A stretch of DNA of 64,000 nt, taken from NCBI RefSeq assembly GCF_002845275.2, contig NZ_CP088149.1, positions 349,501-413,500 on the forward strand, read 5' to 3'. Both the position numbers and the translations under genes were made by a program. Position 1 is the stretch's first letter. Every line of letters starts with the position of its first letter. The DNA is from Pseudomonas sp. S06B 330 (GTDB taxonomy: Bacteria > Pseudomonadota > Gammaproteobacteria > Pseudomonadales > Pseudomonadaceae). Positions 34,755-42,862 of this stretch are shown here, piece after piece. The notes beneath the pieces are model-generated. The model saw only the letters and a list, made by a program, of their open reading frames with translations. It was not told the origin of the DNA and ran no database searches.

Positions 34755-35624
34755 ATGTTGAGTTCCGAGTTGAAAGCCTTCTACATGGTTGCCCGCTTGG
34801 GCAGCATTACCCTGGCGGCGAAGAAACTCGGGCTCAGCCAACCGACAGTCACTACGCAAATTCGCAACCTGGAAAGCCAGTATGCGGTGGAGCTGTTCTA
34901 TCGCGGCGGTCGACGCCTTACTCTCAGTGATGACGGCGCGCGGTTGCTGCCGATGGTCAAGGCGCTGCTGCAGCAGGAAGCCGATATTGAGTTCTTCCTG
35001 CGCAACAGTGGCCAGGCCCAAGGCAGCCTGCGCATTGCCGCCACCGCGCCGTATTACATCCTCGATCTGGTGAAGATCTTTCGCGAGCGCCTGCCACACG
35101 TCGAGGTTTCAGTGGAGATCGGCAATTCCCAGCAGGTGCTGGAACTGCTCGAGGACTATCGCGTAGACCTTGCCGCTTCGTCACAACTGGTTGAAGACGC
35201 TCGTCTGGTGCGTCGCGTATTGGGTACCGACCCGTTGGTGGTGGCGGTGCATCGCAACCATCCGTTGGCCAGCCGTGAATCGCTGCCGTTGTCGGCGCTC
35301 GCCGGGCACTGCCTGTTGGTGCGTGAACAAGGCTCGACTACGCGCAAACTGACCGAGCAGATGCTTGAAGAAGCCGGTGTCAAGGTGGGTTCGGTTGTCG
35401 AGATCGGCAGCCGTGAGTCGATTCGCGAGGCGGTGTTGCGCAACATCGGTATCAGCCTGATCGCCCGCCATGAAGTGCCGCACAACCCGGAGTTGCGGGT
35501 GCTGAGCCTGGAGAATGCGCCGGTGATGCATGAGTACCTGTATTGCCTGAAGGAACGGCGGCAGGCAAGGTTGCCAGCAGCTTTTCTTGGTTTGGCGCAG
35601 GAAGTGGCGGCGGTTGAGATATAG
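34755..35624 (+). CDS. LysR-family transcriptional regulator, probable regulator of the aminophosphonate cluster
   Basis: The 289-residue LysR protein has an N-terminal winged helix (LKAFYMVARLGSITLAAKKLGLSQPTVTTQIRNLE) and a periplasmic-binding-like effector domain from about residue 90. Its ribosome-binding site (AGAGGA) overlaps the cadA stop and the gap is 7 bases, so it is at least partly translated from the cadA message. It lies 174 bases upstream of the 2-aminoethylphosphonate transporter operon and is co-directional, as is usual for its regulator in Pseudomonas. The target and effector are inferred. Confidence 0.85.
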   Translation: MLSSELKAFYMVARLGSITLAAKKLGLSQPTVTTQIRNLESQYAVELFYRGGRRLTLSDDGARLLPMVKALLQQEADIEFFLRNSGQAQGSLRIAATAPYYILDLVKIFRERLPHVEVSVEIGNSQQVLELLEDYRVDLAASSQLVEDARLVRRVLGTDPLVVAVHRNHPLASRESLPLSALAGHCLLVREQGSTTRKLTEQMLEEAGVKVGSVVEIGSRESIREAVLRNIGISLIARHEVPHNPELRVLSLENAPVMHEYLYCLKERRQARLPAAFLGLAQEVAAVEI

Positions 35625-35646
35625 CTGATCAGCAGTACCTTGTGGG

Positions 35647-35662
35647 CGCTGGCTTGCCAGCG
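35647..35662. repeat. Short REP-like hairpin after the LysR gene
   Basis: CGCTGGC (35647-35653) pairs with GCCAGCG (35656-35662), preceded by TGTGGG. It resembles half of a GTGGGAGC-type REP unit. Confidence 0.5.
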
Positions 35663-35772
35663 ATGCAAGGCACAGCGTTGCTAACCCAGGCCACACCAAA
35701 ATCTGCCTATACCACTATCACCATCTTTTGCTTCCCAGCCACAGAACCTTCGCATTAGCCCCCTAGCATGGC

Positions 35773-35791
35773 CCTCATTCGTTCAATGAGG
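35773..35791 (+). promoter_or_regulatory. Hairpin that contains the ribosome-binding site of the phosphonate ATPase gene
   Basis: CCTCATT (35773-35779) pairs with AATGAGG (35785-35791). The GAGG at 35788-35791 is the only good ribosome-binding site for ATG 35799 (7-base gap), so folding would hide it. It could equally be a DNA operator. Confidence 0.45.
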
Positions 35792-35798
35792 TCCTGCC

Positions 35799-36863
35799 AT
35801 GAACACGCCGCTCGCAAACCCTGGCGCACAAATGAAAGTGCGCGGTATCCACAAGCGCTTCGGCGCCTTTACCGCCCTGCAGGATGTCTCCCTCGACATC
35901 GCCGCCGGTGAATTGGTGTGTCTGCTGGGCCCGTCCGGCTGTGGCAAGACCACGCTGCTGCGCTGTATCGCCGGCTTGGAACGCCAGGACCGCGGCACCT
36001 TGTATATCGGCGACCGTGATATCTCCGATCTGCCACCCCAGGCCCGTGACTACGGAATCCTGTTTCAGTCCTATGCGCTGTTTCCGAACCTGACGGTCGA
36101 GGCCAACATCGCCTACGGCCTGGCGGGTAGCGGTCGTGAGGAAGTGCGCCAGCGAGTGGCACAGATGCTGGAGCTGGTCGGTTTGTCCGGCAGCGAGAAA
36201 AAGTACCCTGGTCAACTTTCCGGTGGTCAGCAGCAGCGAGTAGCCCTGGCGCGGGCCTTGGCTCCGGCTCCTTCTTTGCTGTTGCTCGACGAGCCGATGT
36301 CGGCCCTTGATGCCCGTGTTCGCGAGCACCTGTGCACCGAGCTGCGCCAGTTGCAGCGCCAGTTGGGCATTACCACGTTGATGGTCACGCACAATCAGGA
36401 TGAGGCCATGCTCATGGCCGACCGCATCGCGGTGATGAACAACGGCCAGGTCGAGCAATACGCCACGCCTCAGGAAATCTACGACAAGCCCGCTACTCCG
36501 TTTGTGGCCGAGTTTGTCGGCCAGGGCAACTGGTTGCCGTTTCAGCGTCACAGTGACAGCCATGCTCAAGTCGGTGCGCTGAACATGCGGCTGGCCGACG
36601 GTGCTGGCCAAGCCCGTAGCGGACGTTTGTTCTGCCGCCCCGAAGCGATCAGCGTCAACCCTGCGGTGCATGAAGAAAACCTGTTCCCGGCACGGGTCCG
36701 CGAGATCACGTTCCTCGGCAACCGCTGCCGCATGAGTTTTGAGTTCAATGAACTGCCGGGCCATGCCCTGTTGGCCGAAGTCGCTCCCGAGTCGATGCCG
36801 CGCCTGGGCTCCCAGGATATCTGGGTAGCCTTGCCACCGCGCAGCCTGCAGGTGTTTGCCTGA
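35799..36863 (+). CDS. Putative 2-aminoethylphosphonate ABC transporter ATP-binding protein (PhnT/AepV type)
   Basis: The 354-residue ATPase has Walker [10 protein letters not shown] at 44-52, LSGGQQQR, Walker B LLLDEPMSALDARVRE, the H-loop VTHNQDEAM, and a C-terminal TOBE-like part. Length and context fit the TIGR03258-type ATPase of aminophosphonate importers. The permease gene starts 1 base after its stop (TGAGATG), which shows tight coupling. It would drive uptake of 2-aminoethylphosphonate or a close relative; the actual substrate is inferred. Confidence 0.87.
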   Translation: MNTPLANPGAQMKVRGIHKRFGAFTALQDVSLDIAAGELVCLLGPSGCGKTTLLRCIAGLERQDRGTLYIGDRDISDLPPQARDYGILFQSYALFPNLTVEANIAYGLAGSGREEVRQRVAQMLELVGLSGSEKKYPGQLSGGQQQRVALARALAPAPSLLLLDEPMSALDARVREHLCTELRQLQRQLGITTLMVTHNQDEAMLMADRIAVMNNGQVEQYATPQEIYDKPATPFVAEFVGQGNWLPFQRHSDSHAQVGALNMRLADGAGQARSGRLFCRPEAISVNPAVHEENLFPARVREITFLGNRCRMSFEFNELPGHALLAEVAPESMPRLGSQDIWVALPPRSLQVFA

Positions 36864-36864
36864 G

Positions 36865-38589
36865 ATGGCCGCGCCAATGGCCATGCCGATCGCACAGGCG
36901 AAGGCAGCACAGCGCTCCGGCGCTTCACTGGGTGATCGTCTGTTCGTGGTCGGCGGTAAATGGCTGCTGCTGCTCCTGCTGACCGTCGCGGTGTTGATGC
37001 CGCTGTTGGCGATCTTCTGGCGTGGTTTCAGCAGCGATGCCGGGCAGGGCGGTGGCTTGGTCGCCGCGCGTGAACTGTTTGCCAGCGCCAACTTTCACTG
37101 GCTGTTGGGCAATAGTCTGAAGGTGTCGCTCAGTGTTGCCGCGATTGTCGTGCCGCTGGCCTACCTGTTCGCCTATGCCCTGCAACGCACACTGATACCC
37201 GGTAAACGTATCTGGCGGGGTATCTCGCTGCTGCCGTTGCTGGCACCTTCGATGCTACCGGCCATTGCTCTGGTGTACCTGTTCGGTAATCAGGGGCTGC
37301 TGCGCGGGCTGCTCAGCGACAATATCTATGGCTTCTGGGGCATTGTCCTTGGTGAGGCGATCTACACCTTTCCCCATGCGCTGATGATCCTACTGTCGGC
37401 GCTGTCGCTGGCTGACGCGCGCTTGTTCGATGCCGCGTCGAGCATGGGCGCAGGCCCTTGGCGCGCGTTCCACAGCATTACCTGGCCGGCTACACGGCAG
37501 GCGGTGTTCGCCGCGTTCTGTCTGGTGTTCACCCTGACCATCACCGACTTCGGTGTGCCGGTAGTGGTTGGTGGCGACTATCAGGTGTTGGCGCTGGAAG
37601 CCTACAAGGCCGTGGTCGGGCAGCAGCAGTTCGGTCGCGGCGCGTTGATCGGCATGGTTTTGTTGGTGCCGGCACTGCTCAGCTTTACCGTCGATGCCTG
37701 GCTACGCCGGCGCCAGGGTGACTCAATGAGTGGCCGTGCCCAGGTGTTCCTGCCGCAACCGTCGCGTCGTCGCGATGCCTGGTTCCTGGCGATTGTATTG
37801 ATGGTCTGCGCGGTGCTGCTGTTGGTGGTGGGCATGGCGGTGTACTCGTCGCTGGTGACCTTCTGGCCCTACAACATGACCTTGTCGCTCAAGCACTATC
37901 AGTTCGACGAAACCGCCGGCGGCGGCTGGCTGGCCTACACCAACAGCCTGACCATGGCCCTGGGCACGGCGTTGATCGGTAGCGCGGTGATCTTCACCGG
38001 TGCCTACCTGATGGAAAAGACCAAGGGCCAGCGCTCGCTGAACCTGGTATTGCGCCTGCTCAGCTTCGTGCCGATGGCGGTGCCGGGTTTGGTCCTGGGC
38101 CTGGGCTACGTGTTCTTTTTCAACCTGAGCAGCAACCCCTTGCACGTGTTCTACGGCAGCATGGCGCTGCTGGTGGTGTGCACCATTGCGCATTACTTGA
38201 CCACCGCAAACATGACCGCGACCACCGCCCTGCGTCAGCTCGACGGCGAGTTCGAAGCGGCTGCGCTGTCGCTCAAGGCACCGCTGTACCGTCACTTTCT
38301 GCGGGTCACCGTGCCGATCTGCCTGCCGGCGCTGCTGGACATCATTCGCTACCTGTTCGTCTCGGCAATGACCACGGTGTCGGCAGCGATCTTTCTCTAC
38401 AGCCCCGACACCATCCTCGCCGCTGTCGCCGTGTTGAACATGGACGATGCCGGCAACGTCGGCGGCGCTGCAGCGATGTCGACCCTGATCTTGCTGACCA
38501 GCGCCACTGTTTCGCTGCTCCTGGCCTGGGCCTCGCGTGGCCTGCTGCAACGTTCTCAAGCCTGGCGCCAACGCGCGCCAGGTCAATGA
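36865..38589 (+). CDS. Putative 2-aminoethylphosphonate ABC transporter permease, fused double domain
   Basis: The 574-residue protein joins two permease domains in one chain, with about twelve membrane segments. Each half has its EAA-type loop: AASSMGAGPWRAFHSITWPA in the first and FEAAALSLKAPLYRHFLRV in the second. Fe3+- and aminophosphonate-type importers (TIGR03262) have this fused form. The start ATG 36865 is inferred from the overlap-like junction; ATG 36877 is also possible. The binding-protein gene follows 40 bases on. Confidence 0.88.
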   Translation: MAAPMAMPIAQAKAAQRSGASLGDRLFVVGGKWLLLLLLTVAVLMPLLAIFWRGFSSDAGQGGGLVAARELFASANFHWLLGNSLKVSLSVAAIVVPLAYLFAYALQRTLIPGKRIWRGISLLPLLAPSMLPAIALVYLFGNQGLLRGLLSDNIYGFWGIVLGEAIYTFPHALMILLSALSLADARLFDAASSMGAGPWRAFHSITWPATRQAVFAAFCLVFTLTITDFGVPVVVGGDYQVLALEAYKAVVGQQQFGRGALIGMVLLVPALLSFTVDAWLRRRQGDSMSGRAQVFLPQPSRRRDAWFLAIVLMVCAVLLLVVGMAVYSSLVTFWPYNMTLSLKHYQFDETAGGGWLAYTNSLTMALGTALIGSAVIFTGAYLMEKTKGQRSLNLVLRLLSFVPMAVPGLVLGLGYVFFFNLSSNPLHVFYGSMALLVVCTIAHYLTTANMTATTALRQLDGEFEAAALSLKAPLYRHFLRVTVPICLPALLDIIRYLFVSAMTTVSAAIFLYSPDTILAAVAVLNMDDAGNVGGAAAMSTLILLTSATVSLLLAWASRGLLQRSQAWRQRAPGQ

Positions 38590-38629
38590 TTGCCCTACCC
38601 AACCCTGTACTGTTCAAAGGAACCGCACC

Positions 38630-39655
38630 ATGTTCAAGCCACTTGCTCTTGCCGCTGCCGTCCTCACTGCGTTCAGCCTGCAGGCCACTGCCGCCGAGAC
38701 TCAGTTGACGGTCTACACCGCACTTGAAGCTGAACAACTCAAGAGCTACAAGCAGGCCTTTGAAAAGGCCAATCCGGATATCGAGATCAAGTGGGTACGC
38801 GATTCCACCGGCATCATCACCGCCAAACTGCTGGCCGAAAAAGACCGTCCGCAGGCTGACGCGGTATGGGGCTTGGCCGCTTCCAGCCTGGCGATCCTCG
38901 ACCAGCAGGGCATGTTGCAAAGCTACGCACCAAAGGATCTGGACAAGATCGGCGGCAACTACCGCGATGCGGCCAACCCACCGGCTTGGGTCGGTATGGA
39001 TGTCTGGGCGGCGACCATCTGTTTCAACACCATCGAAGCCGAGAAGCAGGGCCTGACCAAGCCGGTTAGCTGGCAGGACCTGACCAAGCCTGAGTACAAG
39101 GGCAAGATCGTCATGCCTAACCCGGCGTCGTCCGGTACAGGTTTCCTCGATGTCAGTGCCTGGCTGCAGACCTTCGGTGAGAAGCAGGGCTGGCAGTACA
39201 TGGATGACCTGCACCAGAACATCGGCCAGTACGTTCACTCCGGCTCCAAGCCGTGCAAGCTGGCGGCAGCGGGTGAGTTCCCGATTGGTATCTCCTTCGA
39301 ATACCCGGCTGTGCAGCTCAAGCGCCAGGGAGCGCCGCTGGACATCGTTCTGCCTAAGGAAGGCCTGGGTTGGGAAATCGAAGCCACTGCGGTGCTCAAG
39401 GGCAGCAAGCATGAAGACGCGGCCAAGCGCTTGGCCGACTTCTCGGCAAGCCCGGCAGCGATGGAGCTGTACAAGGAAAACTTCGCCGTGCTGGCCCAAC
39501 CGGGCATCGCTCAGCCGCAGACCGAACTGCCGGCTGACTACGAACAGCGCCTGATCAAGAACGACTTTGCCTGGGCTTCGAAGAACCGTGACACCATCCT
39601 GGCCGAATGGCGTAAGCGCTATGACGGTAAGTCGGAGAAGGTAGCGCAGCAGTAA
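38630..39655 (+). CDS. Putative 2-aminoethylphosphonate ABC transporter substrate-binding protein
   Basis: The 341-residue periplasmic protein has a signal peptide ending ATAAETQ. The family pattern is TVYTALEAEQLKSYKQAFEKANPDIEIKWVRDSTGIITAKLLAEK, followed by ADAVWGLAASSLAILDQQGML and MPNPASSGTGFLDVSAWLQ. This matches the TIGR03261/AepX-like group within the iron(III)-type binding-protein fold. AAAGGA precedes ATG 38630. The preference for phosphonate over iron comes from the neighbouring catabolic genes. Confidence 0.87.
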   Translation: MFKPLALAAAVLTAFSLQATAAETQLTVYTALEAEQLKSYKQAFEKANPDIEIKWVRDSTGIITAKLLAEKDRPQADAVWGLAASSLAILDQQGMLQSYAPKDLDKIGGNYRDAANPPAWVGMDVWAATICFNTIEAEKQGLTKPVSWQDLTKPEYKGKIVMPNPASSGTGFLDVSAWLQTFGEKQGWQYMDDLHQNIGQYVHSGSKPCKLAAAGEFPIGISFEYPAVQLKRQGAPLDIVLPKEGLGWEIEATAVLKGSKHEDAAKRLADFSASPAAMELYKENFAVLAQPGIAQPQTELPADYEQRLIKNDFAWASKNRDTILAEWRKRYDGKSEKVAQQ

Positions 39656-39669
39656 TACCGGGTTGGCTT

Positions 39670-39745
39670 CATCGTCGGCAAGACCGGCTCCCACAAGATT
39701 GAGGTGCTGTGGATATCTCTGTGAGAGCTGGCCTTGTCAGCGATA
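39670..39745. repeat. Inverted pair of GCCGGC-type REP units, diverged right arm
   Basis: ATCGTCGGCAAGACCGGCTC on the left faces GAGAGCTGGCCTTGTCAGCGAT on the right. It lies inside the probable phosphonate operon, between transporter and enzyme genes, so it may affect relative message levels. Confidence 0.78.
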
Positions 39746-39775
39746 AGGCCAGTGCAATTTTTGAAGGAATCTGAG

Positions 39776-40903
39776 ATGACCGATCTACTGATTGTCGGCG
39801 CCGGCATTCTTGGCCTTTCGCATGCTTATGCCGCCGCCCGCCGTGGCCTCAAGGTGCGCGTATTTGAGCGCACTGCCACGCCCTTGGGCGCTTCAGTACG
39901 TAACTTCGGCCAGGCCCTGGTCACCGGCCAGCCACCGGGCGACATGCTTGAGCTGGCCAAGGCCAGCCGCGGGATCTGGGCGCACTGGTCGCGTCATGCT
40001 GGCTTTGAATTGAAGAGCAATGGTTCGCTGTTATTCGCGCGCACCGCCCTTGAACAGGAGCTGCTGGAAGCCTTTTGTGCCGAACGGGCTGTGGAACATG
40101 GCTACAAGGTCGAACTGTTGTCCGGTGCGGCGCTGAATGACCTGTACGGCGGCCAGTTTCGCCATCACCGTGCGGCCTTGCGCGGACTGGACGACCAGCA
40201 ACTGTACTCCCGCGAAGCCATCCCGACCTTGATCCGCTTCCTGCAGCAGGAACTGGATGTGCAGTTTCATTTCTCCACTCTGGTGCGCGATATCCAGCCT
40301 GGAAAAGTATCGACCACCGCCGGTGATTTCAGTGCCGCGCAGACCGTGGTCTGCTCCGGGCATGACTATCAGACTTTGCTCGCCGAACCTATTGCCCAGC
40401 TGCAGCCACAGGTCTGCCGCTTGCAGATGCTGCGTGCACGCCCACGTTTCAAGCTCGACCTGCAACACGCGTTGCTGACGGGGCTTAGTTGTGTGCATTA
40501 CGGTGCCTTCGCCGATCTGCCGCAGGCACAGGCCCTCACGGCGCAACTGCAGAGCAACAGCCCGCAGTTGATGGAGCACGGCATTCACCTGCTGATCAGT
40601 CCTACGCCCCATGGCGAGCTGATCATTGGCGATTCCCATGCCTATGGCAGCGATGCAGCGCCCTTCAATGCCGAGCAGGTGGACAACTGGATGATCGAGC
40701 TGGCCGAGCACACCCTCGGCGGTCGCATCGAGGTGGTCGAACGCTGGCAAGGCGTCTATGGTTCTGGCGGCCCCGGACCGTTTTCGCTTTTGCAGGTGGC
40801 GCCAGGCATCAGCGCAGCGTTGATGCACAGTGGCGTTGGCATGAGCGTCGGTCCGGCGCTGGCCGAGCGACACATCGCTCGACTGTTCAATGACATCGCA
40901 TGA
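39776..40903 (+). CDS. TIGR03364-type FAD-dependent oxidoreductase of phosphonate degradation clusters
   Basis: The 375-residue flavoenzyme of the D-amino-acid-oxidase fold has the N-terminal dinucleotide motif DLLIVGAGILGLSHAYAAARRG with GAGILG and FER after it. SVRNFGQALVTGQ and a C-terminal VGMSVGPALAERHI follow. Members sit in aminophosphonate operons. Oxidation of a (N-substituted) aminophosphonate at the C-N bond is the likely chemistry, giving a phosphonoaldehyde; the substrate is not readable from sequence. GAAGGA precedes ATG 39776. The HD oxygenase gene follows 10 bases later. Confidence 0.85.
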   Translation: MTDLLIVGAGILGLSHAYAAARRGLKVRVFERTATPLGASVRNFGQALVTGQPPGDMLELAKASRGIWAHWSRHAGFELKSNGSLLFARTALEQELLEAFCAERAVEHGYKVELLSGAALNDLYGGQFRHHRAALRGLDDQQLYSREAIPTLIRFLQQELDVQFHFSTLVRDIQPGKVSTTAGDFSAAQTVVCSGHDYQTLLAEPIAQLQPQVCRLQMLRARPRFKLDLQHALLTGLSCVHYGAFADLPQAQALTAQLQSNSPQLMEHGIHLLISPTPHGELIIGDSHAYGSDAAPFNAEQVDNWMIELAEHTLGGRIEVVERWQGVYGSGGPGPFSLLQVAPGISAALMHSGVGMSVGPALAERHIARLFNDIA

Positions 40904-40913
40904 GGGGATAACA

Positions 40914-41468
40914 ATGAGAACGGCCGAGCAGGTTGTCAGCGAACTCTTCGCCCTGTACCAGCAACATGGCGATGAAGATTACATCGGCGAGCCGGTGTCA
41001 CAGTTGGAACATATGTCCCAGGCGGCGCAGTTGGCCCTGGACGAAGGCTTCGATGATGAAGTGGTGCTGGCGGCGTTCTTCCATGACATTGGCCATATTT
41101 GCGGCGGTGCCGAAGGTGATATGGGCGGCTACGGAGTGGTCAGCCATGAGCAGGTCGGTGCTGAATACTTGCGTCGCTGCGGTTTCAGCGAGCGCCTGGT
41201 TACGTTGGTGCAATACCACGTTGAAGCCAAGCGTTACCTGACGCTGCGTAAACCGGGTTACTACCAGCGCTTGAGTGAAGCCAGCCGTCGCACGCTGGAG
41301 TATCAAGGTGGGGTGATGAGCGAAGCTGAAGCCGATGCCTTTGAGCGTGACCCGCTGTGCAGCGTAAGCCTGCGCATGCGAGAGTGGGATGAGCTGGCCA
41401 AAGAGATGAATGTGCCGGTGATTGATTTGGACGTGCTCAAGGGCAAGGCGTTGGCGCTATTGCATTGA
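40914..41468 (+). CDS. Phosphonate degradation HD-domain oxygenase (PhnZ-like)
   Basis: The 184-residue HD-domain protein has DYIGEPVSQLEHM at 22-34, where Tyr23 and Glu26 match the substrate-gating Tyr24/Glu27 of PhnZ. His33 and the AFFHDIGHICGG pair supply the diiron ligands. PhnZ is a mixed-valence diiron oxygenase that cleaves 1-hydroxy-2-aminoethylphosphonate to glycine and phosphate. The usual hydroxylase PhnY* is not encoded nearby, so the substrate here may be different. The GAGGGGA site gives a clear start at 40914. Confidence 0.87.
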   Translation: MRTAEQVVSELFALYQQHGDEDYIGEPVSQLEHMSQAAQLALDEGFDDEVVLAAFFHDIGHICGGAEGDMGGYGVVSHEQVGAEYLRRCGFSERLVTLVQYHVEAKRYLTLRKPGYYQRLSEASRRTLEYQGGVMSEAEADAFERDPLCSVSLRMREWDELAKEMNVPVIDLDVLKGKALALLH

Positions 41469-41482
41469 TCCTATAGACCGCT

Positions 41483-41498
41483 ATCGCCGGCAAGGCCC
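41483..41498. repeat. Partial GCCGGC-type REP remnant
   Basis: ATCGCCGGCAAGGCCC is one arm of the REP family seen at 24226 and 44835. The partner arm is missing, and it touches the stop codon of the leftward GTPase gene. Confidence 0.55.
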
Positions 41499-42862
41499 TA
41501 AAGCTCCTGCACCAGGCTATCTATCTGCTCCTGGCGCTCCGCTTGATTGAGCCTGGCTCCCGGATTAAGCGACGACCATTGCGGATGCGCCCGCGCCTTG
41601 CTCAAGGCTTCCGGCAGCTTGCCTTCACGCCAGCTTTGTTCTTGAGGCGCGCTCAACTTGATCCGCTCCATTGCCGCATGTCCACGGCTGTCCAGAGCCT
41701 CAATCAGCTGATGCTGACGCAGTGCCAACAGGCGCAGCACGCTGTCATCCACGGTCAATTCGCGTTGCCCCTTGAGCTTGCCTAGCAGGCGTGAGCCGTA
41801 GCTGCGCGCCGTTTGTAATGCCCCGCCAGCAATGGCCCCAGCCAGCGCCGCAGCCCCCAAGGTCAAGCCGCCGACCAGCAGGTCGACACCGGCACCTGCT
41901 GCAGCACCGGCAGCCACACCGCTACCCAGGCGTACGCCGAGCAGCTTGAGGGTTTCCGGGTTAAACAGATCATCGCCCCAGCGCCCGTCCAGCAGGGGTA
42001 AATCGCTGGCACTGGCGTCGTCCTTGCGAAAGGCGTAGAGCTTGAGCAAGGCCTCGACGCAGCGTTGTTCGCGCTGGCGAACGTCTTTGCGCAATGCTTC
42101 TATGGCCACAGCTTCGGCGCCAGGCTCAGCCACCACACTGCGTCGGCATGCCGCGCAATCGAGCAGCAGTTCGGCTATCAGACGTTTGCCGCTGAGTTGG
42201 CGGGCCTGGCGCTGCGCCTGCTGGTCGTCGATCAGCCGCTGCAAGGCCGGGCGAGATTTTTCCAGCATCAGCGCCAGGCTTTCGTAAAGGCGTCGTTCAC
42301 CATCTTCCGGCGGCGCGACACTGTCGAAACGTACCAGCGCATGCAGTCCGAGGCGGGCCAGGGCTTCGCGCCAGTCGGGCTCACGATGGTCACTGCTGGC
42401 AACAAAGTTGAGCACGGGGAGCAGCGGCTTACCGCAGCTGGCGAGCACTTCCAGCTCATCCCGGTACTTGGCCAGCACCGGCTCGCGGGCATCGATGACA
42501 TACAGCCCGGCATCACTGGCCAGCAATTGGCGCAGGACTTTGGCTTCCTGTTCGAAGCGCTGGCGCGCTTCGCTGCCTTGCAGAAAGCGCTCTAGCCGTG
42601 CCGGGCCGTCTAGGCGCTCGCCTGGTCGTTCCAGGCGTTCAAGGTAGTCGAGCAGGGCAATGGCGTCTTCCAGGCCTGGAGTGTCGTAGAGCTCAAGCAA
42701 GGGTTCGCCGTCCACCGACAGCCGTGCGCCTTCAACATGACGCGTGGTGCTTGGCCGATGGGACACTTCACCAAAGCCGACATCGCGGGTCAGGGTACGC
42801 AGCAGCGAGGTCTTGCCAACGTTGGTATGGCCGACCACGGCCAGTTTCAGCGGCTTAGTCAT
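41498..42862 (-). CDS. GTPase with glycine-rich membrane segment (DUF3482 type)
   Basis: The 454-residue protein has an N-terminal Era/TrmE-like GTPase domain: P-loop GHTNVGKTS at 11-19, a switch Thr in STTRHVEG, and DTPGLED. A canonical NKXD is not obvious (NFVASSD stands near there). The middle is helical. A long glycine/alanine-rich hydrophobic stretch (GSGVAAGAAAGAGVDLLVGG and onward) could insert in membranes. Start 42862 has GGAG 7 bases ahead and overlaps the upstream DUF2868 gene by 8 bases. The function is unknown; the two proteins are likely partners. Confidence 0.85.
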   Translation of the reverse strand: MTKPLKLAVVGHTNVGKTSLLRTLTRDVGFGEVSHRPSTTRHVEGARLSVDGEPLLELYDTPGLEDAIALLDYLERLERPGERLDGPARLERFLQGSEARQRFEQEAKVLRQLLASDAGLYVIDAREPVLAKYRDELEVLASCGKPLLPVLNFVASSDHREPDWREALARLGLHALVRFDSVAPPEDGERRLYESLALMLEKSRPALQRLIDDQQAQRQARQLSGKRLIAELLLDCAACRRSVVAEPGAEAVAIEALRKDVRQREQRCVEALLKLYAFRKDDASASDLPLLDGRWGDDLFNPETLKLLGVRLGSGVAAGAAAGAGVDLLVGGLTLGAAALAGAIAGGALQTARSYGSRLLGKLKGQRELTVDDSVLRLLALRQHQLIEALDSRGHAAMERIKLSAPQEQSWREGKLPEALSKARAHPQWSSLNPGARLNQAERQEQIDSLVQEL

